Part shown: positions 49,707 through 57,709 of the stretch, piece by piece
Layout: each line of letters starts with the position of its first letter
Position numbering within the stretch: the first letter of the stretch is position 1
Source: Jeotgalibacillus salarius
GTDB taxonomy: Bacteria > Bacillota > Bacilli > Bacillales > Jeotgalibacillaceae
Direction: 5' to 3'
DNA length: 64,000 nt
Assembly (NCBI RefSeq): GCF_004405125.1
Contig: NZ_SORX01000001.1
Coordinates: 317,780 to 381,779 of the forward strand
Made by a program: the position numbers and the translations under genes
Notes under the pieces: generated by a model
What the model saw: the letters and a program-made list of their open reading frames with translations, nothing else
The model's database searches: none
Told to the model about the DNA's origin: nothing

Positions 49707-51329
49707 ATGAAAAAAATTAAAAGTTCAATTTTAGTAATAATCTTAAGTTTACTTACAGGCAGTTCATTGATTTTCAACTCTGCTGATGCAAGCTCTTTAA
49801 TTATTGATGGAAAGGAATATTCAGGGTATATCTCAGTTGGCGATCATATACATACCTATCACTTCACATTGGAACAGCCGGCTGAAGTTAGCTTCAATAT
49901 TACCTCAGAAATCTCCAGGAATAACTACTATATTTATGATGAAAGTAAAAATGATCTGGATAACATTTCTTTATCCGGCTCTAAATCTTCACCACAAATA
50001 AAGACACTAACGGTGGACCTCAAACCAGGAAATTACACTTTTACTTCTTCAGTTCAAGGCTATACCAGAAACGAGGGTAATTATACTTTTACAATGGATG
50101 TTTTGGAATACCCCGTTGACGAAGTTGAACCGAATAATGGTACTGCTGAATCCTTATTCGTCGAATATGATAAACAATATAGTGGTCACTTAGCAATAAA
50201 TGACCGTACTGATTATTATAAATTTGAAGTTCCATCACAAGGGACTGTAGATTTAAAAGGAGAAGGGTTTGTTATATCTCAAACTAATTTTATTGTGTTT
50301 GATAGCCAAAATAATACTGTGATTGACAAGTCTTATACAAGCTCAAAAGTAAGTCCTTCAAAAATAAATGAATCACTTTATTTGAGTGAAGGAACATACT
50401 ATATTGCATTTTATTCACGTCAATACTGGTCAGAACGCAGTGGTGCATACAATTTCACACTCTCTTTTAGTGATGCTTTAGCGAATGAATTAGAGCCGAA
50501 TAATGGAACTACCCTGGCTACTGCAACTAATTTTGGTAATATAAATAAAGGGTTTATCGCTTTAAATGATACAGTTGACTATTACACTTTTACTGCACAG
50601 TCAGCTGATGAGATCATTTTTTCTTTTAATAGCTATTTAAGTGGCTGGTTACGGGTAACATTACTTGATGAAAATAATAATAGAATCGTATCAAAGAATA
50701 TAAAAAGCGATCATTTAACTCCCGGAATCATTAAATTTACTGAGCCACTTGAAGCAGGTAAATATTTTGTATTAATTCAACGAGATTCATATTCAGATAG
50801 CTATGGCAGTTATGATTTTATGATCTCAAGCTCAGCAATTACTAAATTCAAGGACTACAGCGCAAATGCCTATTGGACAAACCCTTTCATCTGGGGTATG
50901 GAAAATGATGTGATTAAAGGTGATGTAAAGTCGATGAAACTCTCACCTTACAATAACCTGAATGAAGTTCAATGGCTTGCAATGATTTTCAGATATTCCA
51001 AACCTGATGAAGTGAATGAAGATAGAAACAACTGGACTAAAACATATTATGATCTTGCAAAAACATATAGCCTCCCAAACAGTGGAAATCCCTATGCTGC
51101 CCTACGCCGTGGTGACGTAGCTGTTATTATGGCTCAGGCCTTCCAGGGCAAGAAAGTCACTGAAAGAGAAGCTGTTCAATGGATGTACGATCATAATCTA
51201 ACAACTGGTAAAGACTCGTCCAAGCCTAAAGATTATGCAAACTTTGATGCGAATGCTTCACTAGCACGTGCACAAGCAGCAGTGTTCTTATATCGTGCGA
51301 TTGAAGAACAGGGATTAGAGTTCAATTAA
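49707..51329 (+). CDS. Surface protein with PPC-like repeats and SLH-like C-terminus
   Basis: The 540-residue exported protein has a signal peptide (to about 29) and three tandem beta-sandwich repeats (about 30-135, 137-262, 264-378). These resemble bacterial pre-peptidase C-terminal domains, with VEPNNGTAESL, DRTDYYKFEVP and LEPNNGTTLATA, DTVDYYTFTA as recurring motifs. The last 160 residues carry weaker SLH-like units (WTNPFIWGMENDVIKGD, SLARAQAAVFLYRAI). AGGAGG precedes the ATG and a strong terminator follows. It is a wall-attached adhesin- or enzyme-accessory-like protein. No catalytic domain is seen. Confidence 0.8.
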   Translation: MKKIKSSILVIILSLLTGSSLIFNSADASSLIIDGKEYSGYISVGDHIHTYHFTLEQPAEVSFNITSEISRNNYYIYDESKNDLDNISLSGSKSSPQIKTLTVDLKPGNYTFTSSVQGYTRNEGNYTFTMDVLEYPVDEVEPNNGTAESLFVEYDKQYSGHLAINDRTDYYKFEVPSQGTVDLKGEGFVISQTNFIVFDSQNNTVIDKSYTSSKVSPSKINESLYLSEGTYYIAFYSRQYWSERSGAYNFTLSFSDALANELEPNNGTTLATATNFGNINKGFIALNDTVDYYTFTAQSADEIIFSFNSYLSGWLRVTLLDENNNRIVSKNIKSDHLTPGIIKFTEPLEAGKYFVLIQRDSYSDSYGSYDFMISSSAITKFKDYSANAYWTNPFIWGMENDVIKGDVKSMKLSPYNNLNEVQWLAMIFRYSKPDEVNEDRNNWTKTYYDLAKTYSLPNSGNPYAALRRGDVAVIMAQAFQGKKVTEREAVQWMYDHNLTTGKDSSKPKDYANFDANASLARAQAAVFLYRAIEEQGLEFN

Positions 51330-51342
51330 ACTGATCCTATAT

Positions 51343-51386
51343 TAAAAGCTCATGGCCTTTCATAAGTAGCCATGAGCTTTTAATTT
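51343..51386 (+). terminator. Terminator of the SLH/PPC protein gene
   Basis: AAAAGCTCATGGC and GCCATGAGCTTTT are perfect 13-bp complements followed by AATTTT. Confidence 0.9.
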
Positions 51387-51531
51387 TCATTCTTCTGCCA
51401 CAACACCTTTTGGAAACGCCGTGGCGCAAAAGATGATTCATTCGATTTACTAATGAGATAAGTTCCACCTCCCCAAAACCATATAAAATAGTATAATTGA
51501 ACCACCACTTGATAAAGGATGATGCGTAGTG

Positions 51532-52632
51532 ATGGTTGGTGTGTATAATGACCGGAAACACCCTCTGGATATTCTGACGAAGGATCGCGTGAAGAGTTAT
51601 GTGCAGCAGGCTGCCGAGCAGGGTGTTGCCTTATTTTTCTTTGGAATAGATGATGTGAATGTTGAGCGTTCAGAGGTTTCTGGGACATTTTATGAGCATG
51701 GCAAATGGATAGAGAAAGTTACTTCTTTTCCTGCTTTGGTATTGAATGATTCTTCTACTTCTCCTGATAAAGTAAAAAATAGAGATAAAGAGCTTGTGCT
51801 GAGAACTGAGGTTCCTTTTATTTCACATTTGATTGAGGACAAATTATCAATCTATCAAAAGATGAAAGAATCCGGAGAGTTTAATGAATTTCTCATCCCT
51901 TCCACTCCTTTAAAAAACCTGAATGACGTGCTGCAATCAAAGCAAACTACTATGGTGTTAAAACCGACAAACTCCGGAAAAGGTCAGGGCATACATGTGC
52001 TTAAGAAAATATCTGCTAACCAGTTTTTGATCGTGTCCAGCAATCAGAAAAAGCAGATTTCAACACTTTTGACGAAGAAGTTAATCATTGATTTGATTAA
52101 ACAGGGAAATTATATGGTGCAGCCATTTATTGTTTCCAGGACCAATGAAGGAAACACATTTCATATGAGGGTCCACGTAATCCGAGACAAAGCTGCAAAG
52201 TGGGTGTGTCTCACTGTGATTGCTGATGTTGCAGAACCTGGACGTTACACGAGTAATTATGCTGGCAATACCACTATCCGGGGGATTGATTTTTTGGCTC
52301 AGCAACATGGCCAAGAGGGTATTAAGCTTTATAGTGAACTAAAGAATATATCATTCCGTATTGCTTCACATCTAGATAGCTTTTATCCGTTTACAGTAGA
52401 TGAACTTGCGCTTGATTTCGCAATTGATCAGGATCGGCGGATCTATTTGTTTGAAGCGAATACCGGACCTGAGATTATTAGTTTTGCTAAAGAGAGAGAA
52501 AATGAACGTGCTTTCCACAGGGTTGGTTATGCAAAAACTGTAGCTGCTGCTTTAGAGAAGATACCATTTGAACAAAGACGCGGTAAGCATTTCAAACTCG
52601 GAGCGGATCAGCAGCCGATGACAAATGACTGA
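51532..52632 (+). CDS. YheC/YheD family spore-coat-associated ATP-grasp protein
   Basis: A protein of about 366 residues beginning MVGVYNDRKHP. The centre and C-terminal half show the ATP-grasp pattern of the YheC/YheD family: VLKPTNSGKGQGIH, YMVQPFI, TFHMRVHVIRD, VDELALDFAIDQDRRIYLFEANTGPE with the metal-binding acidic residues. YheC/YheD are endospore coat-associated proteins in B. subtilis. The reaction is unknown. The start at ATG 51532 (or GTG 51529) has AAGGATG upstream. It is followed closely by a lipoprotein gene with which it might be co-transcribed. Confidence 0.87.
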   Translation: MVGVYNDRKHPLDILTKDRVKSYVQQAAEQGVALFFFGIDDVNVERSEVSGTFYEHGKWIEKVTSFPALVLNDSSTSPDKVKNRDKELVLRTEVPFISHLIEDKLSIYQKMKESGEFNEFLIPSTPLKNLNDVLQSKQTTMVLKPTNSGKGQGIHVLKKISANQFLIVSSNQKKQISTLLTKKLIIDLIKQGNYMVQPFIVSRTNEGNTFHMRVHVIRDKAAKWVCLTVIADVAEPGRYTSNYAGNTTIRGIDFLAQQHGQEGIKLYSELKNISFRIASHLDSFYPFTVDELALDFAIDQDRRIYLFEANTGPEIISFAKERENERAFHRVGYAKTVAAALEKIPFEQRRGKHFKLGADQQPMTND

Positions 52633-52694
52633 ATTGGATAAAGTTGTATGGAGATAGTATAATAGAAGTTGATCATACATTTGGAGGTTACAAC

Positions 52695-53075
52695 CTGAGA
52701 TTTAAATCATTATTAATTGGAAGTTTTACGCTTGCTTTACTAGTAGGCTGCTCAGACGAGGAAGCTCCTGCAGACACTGAAGAAACTGTTGAAGAGGAAG
52801 CTGTCGAAAAAGAAGAAACCGAACCAGAGACTTCTAATCAGAATGAGGATCTGCCTGCTGCAATTACTGAAGAAGAAGGCGTCATTGGAGGTCAGGTATA
52901 CGAACAGGAAGGAACAGCCGTTGGTACGCTTGTCCTTGAAGAGGGCGTCAGTGATGAAGATGCCCAGGCTTTAGCAGAAAAGTATGCTGAACAGATCCGT
53001 GGTGAGTACCCTGACCTGAACGTTAATGTGCAGGCAGTTCGCGGTGGTGAAAATGTTGCGAGTATAGAAGAATAA
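52695..53075 (+). CDS. Small acidic lipoprotein with probable CTG start
   Basis: GGAGGT (52683-52688) is followed six bases later by CTG (52695), from which the frame reads (M)RFKSLLIGSFTLALLVGC, a standard lipoprotein signal with lipobox LVGC. No ATG, GTG or TTG lies at a suitable distance. A TTG 17 codons upstream would bury the signal peptide. The mature part begins with an Asp/Glu-rich stretch and continues VIGGQVYEQEGTAVGTLVLE and LAEKYAEQIRGEYPDLNVNVQAV, a small alpha/beta domain of unknown function. It lies 60 bp after the YheC/D gene, with a terminator following. Confidence 0.7.
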   Translation: MRFKSLLIGSFTLALLVGCSDEEAPADTEETVEEEAVEKEETEPETSNQNEDLPAAITEEEGVIGGQVYEQEGTAVGTLVLEEGVSDEDAQALAEKYAEQIRGEYPDLNVNVQAVRGGENVASIEE

Positions 53076-53087
53076 TAGAAGGGACGG

Positions 53088-53122
53088 GCCGAAAACTGTT
53101 GTTTTCCGATCCGGCTTTTTTA
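53088..53122 (+). terminator. Terminator of the lipoprotein gene
   Basis: GCCGAAAAC and GTTTTCCGATCCGGC form a stem around TGTT with a bulge, followed by TTTTTTATTT. Confidence 0.75.
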
Positions 53123-53573
53123 TTTGGATTAATCGGAACCCAGTCCAGCTTATCCCCTATGTTCCCTGAGGATTCCGATCAGTCTATCACCGGTTTCATC
53201 CGAACCCGCAGATGCATACTTTTTTTCAGATAATACACTTCAGGAATCAACAGTTTAGCTGCATATTGATGCTGCTTGTGAACTCTATCACCGATTTATC
53301 ACGCCATCGAAATGCCCCTAAGAAATACCATCAAAAACGTATTCGACATTTCACAATTACCCCCTCAATCATCTTAAATATTAATAATTATTTTTTTTGA
53401 TTGTTTGTCATATATGCTTACTCAAAATAAAAGCTTCACTCTTCGAACGTTCCAAACAAGACTGCATTTTCATTTAAACATCAAAAATTGTAATTAGATT
53501 CCAATTTTATTCTCAACTACACTACATTTACCCAGGGAATAACAGGCAGACGCGTCTCCAATTTGGAGAAAAA
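53123..53573. other. Intergenic region upstream of the sigma factor gene
   Basis: About 450 bp with no supported gene. A 62-codon frame at 53212-53400 has no ribosome-binding site or recognisable product. The promoter of the sigma-factor gene must lie here; nothing specific was identified. Confidence 0.3.
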
Positions 53574-54086
53574 ATGATGATGTTTGAACAGTATTACGAG
53601 CAATTTGAGCCAATGATTTTTCATATGATGAAGAAGCTGCATATCACGAGAGATCATGACCTTTACCTTCAGGAAGGCCGGATTTCTTTGTGGAAAGCAT
53701 TAGAAAAGTTTGAAGCAGAAAGTGGAGAATTCGCTCCATTCGCCTATCAGTATATACGCGGCGGTATGCTGGACTTAATGAGAAAACAGAACAAACTGCT
53801 GGAGCGCGAAACGGTCAAAGCTGATGAGTACTGGCAGATGAATATGGAGATCACAGAGGATAAACTGCTTGAGACTGATATGCTCATGCCCTATGCAGAA
53901 GGTCTGACTGCCCATCAGCAAAAATGGTTCTGGCATACATTTGTGGATGATATGAAGATCAGGGAAATTGCAGAGCTCTATGGTGTAAGTGTTAGTGCGG
54001 TTAAGAAGTGGAAGAAAGGTGCTGTGGAGCGGTTGCGTGAGTATGTGATTGTGAATGAGCATGTGCACGCTGGGGACGGAGGTTAA
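53574..54086 (+). CDS. Sigma-70 family RNA polymerase sigma factor (small, region 2 and 4 only)
   Basis: The 170-residue protein has a sigma region 2 (about 5-75; EPMIFHMMKKLHI, LQEGRISLWKALEKF, FAPFAYQYIRGGMLDLMRK) and a region 4 helix-turn-helix (about 118-160; DDMKIREIAELYGVSVSAVKKWKKGAVERLREY). It lacks regions 1 and 3, like SigH/ComX/ECF-type alternative factors. Small factors of this kind occur near competence and stress genes in Bacilli, and comK lies 5 kb away, but no target is evident. The last residues HAGDGG and the stop come from the palindromic repeat that begins at 54061. The natural end was probably near REYV. Confidence 0.82.
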   Translation: MMMFEQYYEQFEPMIFHMMKKLHITRDHDLYLQEGRISLWKALEKFEAESGEFAPFAYQYIRGGMLDLMRKQNKLLERETVKADEYWQMNMEITEDKLLETDMLMPYAEGLTAHQQKWFWHTFVDDMKIREIAELYGVSVSAVKKWKKGAVERLREYVIVNEHVHAGDGG

Positions 54087-54194
54087 ATTGTCATGATATG
54101 TGCACTTGAGGGACAGGCTCGATTTTTTTACCCATTAAGTTACTCAACCTCTGTCCCATAGGTGTACACCACGTGACGCTACCTCAGTCCCCAA
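54061..54194. repeat. Complete composite nested repeat (class A) overlapping the sigma gene end
   Basis: The left side has GTGCACGCTGGGGACGGAGG, ATGTGCACTT and GAGGGACAGGCTCG. The right side has CAACCTCTGTCCCATAGGTG, TACACCACGTGACGC and ACCTCAGTCCCCAAAG. The left arm supplies the C-terminal codons and TAA of the sigma-factor gene. Confidence 0.88.
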
Positions 54195-54217
54195 AGCTTG
54201 TTCAAGTCTCATCAAGC

Positions 54218-54241
54218 AAGCGGAGGCCCCTGCCTTCGCTT
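54218..54241. terminator. Hairpin after beta-propeller-like paralogue 2
   Basis: AAGCGGAGGC (54218-54227) and GCCTTCGCTT (54232-54241) pair with one mismatch around four bases, just after the minus-strand stop codon. It is related to the hairpin at 36162-36190 after the paralogue. Confidence 0.55.
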
Positions 54242-54244
54242 CAC

Positions 54245-55141
54245 TCACTCCAGCAATTCTGCCGTGAGTTCAATCTGAAAAATCCCAAAATCATTAAAGA
54301 GAAACAGCTGGTTACCCCTCATTTTGACTACTGCATATTGATCATGTAGTTGATTTCCTCCCTGATCTTTGAGCAGAAATGCTTGTTCTTTTCTAAAAAT
54401 ACCTTCTTGCTTCCTCAGCACTGTTAGTGAGCCAGATCCGTATTCATAAGTCACCAGTGCATCATCTATCATCATAATTGGACCAATTTCCACTTTTTCA
54501 TCGATATCATTGTGCTCTACTTCTTCAAAATGGTCCAGGTGAATGATGGAAGAAAATAGTGTATAGTGAGCATATACTTGATCAGCATGCTGCACATTTA
54601 ATGATAGCAGTTCATGGATCATCGGCAGCTCTGGACGGAATAAAACCTCTCCTGTCGATGAAAAAGCCACCAGCCCTGACCAGCCAATCGGTTTCTTCCA
54701 GCCCATATTTCCATATACACCTTCGTCAAAATAACCAACCCAGATTCTGTCTTTATCGTCTATAGCCAAGTTCCAAATGCCGTCACCCAGCACAAATTCA
54801 TCCAAACACTCACTTTCCTCACTATATCTTCTTACATTTTGTTGAATCCAATCTCTTGTGCGCAAGCATCTGGCAGAGGCAAGCAAGAGTGTGCCATCCG
54901 TAAAAGTATCAAAATTAGATGGTGGAAAGGGCACATCTTGTATGACATAAGAAGTCATATCGTTTTGGTCTAATTGTTGTATCGTAAAATCTTCCCGGAA
55001 AGTACGTATATCTTTATTTTCAAAGTGGTTCATGTATACATCAATAAATAACACTTTCTTATCTCGTGTAACTGAGGCCCTAGATCTTGACTGCAATGGC
55101 AATGTGATATGGCTCCATTTATTCAGTATGATTGTATTCAT
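54245..55141 (-). CDS. Uncharacterised beta-propeller-like protein (paralogue 2)
   Basis: The 298-residue product aligns along its whole length with 36193-37092 (MNTIILNKWSHITLPL versus MNSITLEKWSDVVLPI; FDTFTDGTLLLASARC identical; IWVGYFDEGVYGN and LVAFSSTGEVLFRP blades). GGGAG lies upstream of the ATG at 55141, which also coincides with the paralogue's start. A frame beginning at 55189 is less likely. No signal peptide or catalytic motif is visible. The retained paralogy suggests a selected but unknown function. Confidence 0.72.
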   Translation of the reverse strand: MNTIILNKWSHITLPLQSRSRASVTRDKKVLFIDVYMNHFENKDIRTFREDFTIQQLDQNDMTSYVIQDVPFPPSNFDTFTDGTLLLASARCLRTRDWIQQNVRRYSEESECLDEFVLGDGIWNLAIDDKDRIWVGYFDEGVYGNMGWKKPIGWSGLVAFSSTGEVLFRPELPMIHELLSLNVQHADQVYAHYTLFSSIIHLDHFEEVEHNDIDEKVEIGPIMMIDDALVTYEYGSGSLTVLRKQEGIFRKEQAFLLKDQGGNQLHDQYAVVKMRGNQLFLFNDFGIFQIELTAELLE

Positions 55142-55212
55142 ATATTGAGCTCCCGTCTCAGAAGGCAAAGTTCTGGTCATTGCCTTCATGATAAATATAC
55201 AGAATTGGTGGA

Positions 55213-55626
55213 ATGCAGATGGATGAACAAGGAGTTAGACTATTTTTGTTAATCAGTATTGTTACCATTTTGATCGTCGTTTCGATTTTTGTCAGAAGAA
55301 AAGGGAAGCTCTTCCTGTTAAGTATAGTCATTATGATTATCGTTGCATATACCTATAATGAATTGACATTGGATCAATGAATAAGTGAACAGTATCAAGA
55401 ATATGAGGAAATGGTTGAAAAGCATTTGAACGAAACTTATCCAGATGAAAGCTGGGAACTCACCTATGACAATAAAGAGCTGACTGAATTATGGGATTAT
55501 GAATTTTACGTTGTATTTGAGAACGAACCGATTGTGACATACGCATATACTGTGGAGGATGGAAAAGTAATTCAAGCCTATTCGCGCACTGATGTGCAGT
55601 ATGAGGAATTTGAACATAACGAATAA
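55213..55626 (+). pseudogene. Membrane protein gene (DUF3139-like) with premature TGA
   Basis: The frame from ATG 55213 (or 55219, better spaced from GGTGG) encodes two hydrophobic segments (LFLLISIVTILIVVSIF and LFLLSIVIMIIVAY). It meets TGA at 55378 and continues in the same frame for 82 codons: ISEQYQEYEEMVEKHLNE, YEFYVVFENEPIVTYAYTVEDGKVIQAY. The soluble part resembles DUF3139 proteins. One nonsense mutation therefore splits an otherwise continuous gene. Whether both pieces are made is unknown. Confidence 0.65.
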
Positions 55627-55674
55627 TAACAAAAACTAATGATACTGTGATAAATTGATCACTGATCAAAAATA

Positions 55675-55726
55675 GGGACATAAAACGAGAATCATTCGTA
55701 TATTGAATGATTCTCGCTTTATGTCC
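55675..55726. repeat. 22-bp inverted repeat hairpin
   Basis: GGACATAAAACGAGAATCAT (from 55676) and ATGATTCTCGCTTTATGTCC pair with one mismatch around about 9 bases. There is no T-run. It differs from the GGGGACGGAGG family apart from starting GGGACA. It lies between the interrupted membrane-protein gene and the antiporter gene. Confidence 0.75.
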
Positions 55727-55825
55727 TGGATGTCTTCTAACACCTATATCTTTTCGAAATATGGGAAAGCTATCAGATAGGATAATGAATCATCGAAGGT
55801 ATCATACACAAGGAAGTGATTTCAT

Positions 55826-56827
55826 TTGGCGTTTGTCTGGTTTATTTTAGCTGCAGCTGTCACAGTCTATACAGCGATCAAGCTTTCTACATATGCGGAT
55901 GTCATCAGTACGAAAACGGCGATGGGCGGACTATTTGTGGGCACACTTTTGCTCGCGGGTGCTACCTCACTGCCTGAAGTGACGACTAGTTTTTCAGCAG
56001 TATTGATCGGGAACAATAATATTGCAATCGGGAATCTGCTTGGTTCAAGCTTATTCAATGTATTTATTCATGCGTGCTTTGACCTTTACTATAGAAAGAA
56101 ACAGCTTTTTTTGCAGGCGAGTCATGATCATGTATATATGGCGGGCATTGGCATCATGATGACATTGCTTGTGATGGCGTCCTTAACGCTTCGTATTGAC
56201 TACACGATTTTTGGATTGGGCATTGATTCACTGCTGATTGCCGGCATTTACCTTGCAAAGATTCTGATCCTAAACCGATTGTCAAAAAAGAAAAAGACAG
56301 TCACGCAACCTGAGCCGGTACATCTGACCTCAAACGATTCATCAAAAATCACGATGACTGTCAAACACGCAACCATCGGATTTATTATTGCAGCGATTGT
56401 CATTATGGGTGCAGGTACAATGCTGTCCATAATGGGTGATCGAATTGCCGTGATCACCGGACTCGGTTCGAGTTTCATCGGAAGCTTCCTGGTGGCTGCA
56501 GCGACTTCTTTTCCTGAAGCAGTCGCCGTATTTGTCGCATTGCGTCTCAGGAATATTAATCTTGCCATGGGATCGATTCTCGGAAGTAACATTTTCAATA
56601 TATTCATCATTTCAGGCTCTGATCTGATTTACAGAGATGGTGCGATCATTTCATCTGTCTCATCTTCTCACTTAACAACCGCAATCGGTATCTTTACTCT
56701 TTCAGTGATTACGACCTGGGCAGTTTTGAGGAAAAGAGTAACGTCTTCATTTATGTACATGGTGCCTTCCCTGCTGGTTGTCGTGATTTATTTTGTAACG
56801 TCTTATTTGATTTTTATGAACAGCTGA
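55826..56827 (+). CDS. Sodium/calcium exchanger family (CaCA) antiporter
   Basis: The 333-residue protein has about ten membrane segments and the two alpha-repeats of CaCA antiporters: GATSLPEVTTSFSAVL with IGNLLGSSLFNVF (about 45-90), and AATSFPEAVAVFVALR with MGSILGSNIFNIFI (about 228-270). The acidic residue after Pro in each repeat is the cation-coordinating Glu. It probably exchanges Ca2+ (or another cation) for Na+ or H+. The start is a TTG with AGGAAGTG upstream. It is a single gene. Confidence 0.9.
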   Translation: MAFVWFILAAAVTVYTAIKLSTYADVISTKTAMGGLFVGTLLLAGATSLPEVTTSFSAVLIGNNNIAIGNLLGSSLFNVFIHACFDLYYRKKQLFLQASHDHVYMAGIGIMMTLLVMASLTLRIDYTIFGLGIDSLLIAGIYLAKILILNRLSKKKKTVTQPEPVHLTSNDSSKITMTVKHATIGFIIAAIVIMGAGTMLSIMGDRIAVITGLGSSFIGSFLVAAATSFPEAVAVFVALRLRNINLAMGSILGSNIFNIFIISGSDLIYRDGAIISSVSSSHLTTAIGIFTLSVITTWAVLRKRVTSSFMYMVPSLLVVVIYFVTSYLIFMNS

Positions 56828-57709
56828 TCTTAAGTCTCTCCCCCATTCAATTCCCAATACTATAGACTTTGATGAGTATTTATCTATAAGTATTAACTGC
56901 TTAGATCAGCACGTATATAAAACTTTATTCAGTAACTTATTGCTTTCAGTATACATTTGACACGCAATATCAAAATAGTTTTCAGAACGTGATTTTTTAT
57001 TATATTACATCACTTGACGAATCTGTTGAAGATTTTGTAAAAGTAAAAAACCAATAAACAAAGCATACTTTCAATTTATTCCAAAAACCAGTTCTGTCTT
57101 TGAGAGAACTGGTTTTTCTTTGTGTAAAACACACTCAACTTTAATATTACTTCACATGACGTAATTATTTTCATATCAGTCGTATGATTGAATCCAACGT
57201 ATTTTCATTTTCAATGCTTTTTCGGAAGAGGCTTTTTTTCATTAAGATAAAACTCATAATAATATAAATTTTTGTTCTCAAAAAAATTTCGTCATACTCA
57301 ACCTTGAGATTGTTTTCTTGTTTATTCAAGTAAGTAAAGCTAATTGGTCTTTTGAACAGTGAATGAACAAGGATTTAAGACTCATTGGATTAATTAGATA
57401 TTCGGGTTTAATATGCTCATAACACAGGAATAAAGTTTCAGGATAATATAAACATTACTGTTTTTAAAAAAGTAATGTTTAAATTTATTAAAATGATAGA
57501 TCCACTTCTACTCGTTGTTCAGTATTTAAATTTTATTTAACTATGAATTTAGTACGAATAAAATTTTACGTTTCTATTAGCATAAAATTACAATAAACGA
57601 GTTATTTCTCAAGAGTAAAAATAGTAATTAGAAATCAATGGTATTTACCATGTAAAATGATTGTCATTAATGTTTATAATTGTAATGAAATAAATTTTAG
57701 GAGGTACTC
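56828..57709. other. Long AT-rich intergenic region with a terminator
   Basis: About 880 bp between the antiporter and M23 peptidase genes. A plus-strand frame ending at about 57057 (…SLDESVEDFVKVKNQ) has no start and may be a gene remnant; it is followed by the terminator at 57083-57120. The rest is AT-rich with no recognisable gene or RNA element. Confidence 0.35.
57083..57120 (+). terminator. Rho-independent terminator
   Basis: AAAAACCAGTTCT and AGAACTGGTTTTT form a perfect stem around GTCTTTGAG-like loop bases, with a T-run on the plus strand and an A-run making it bidirectional. Confidence 0.85.
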
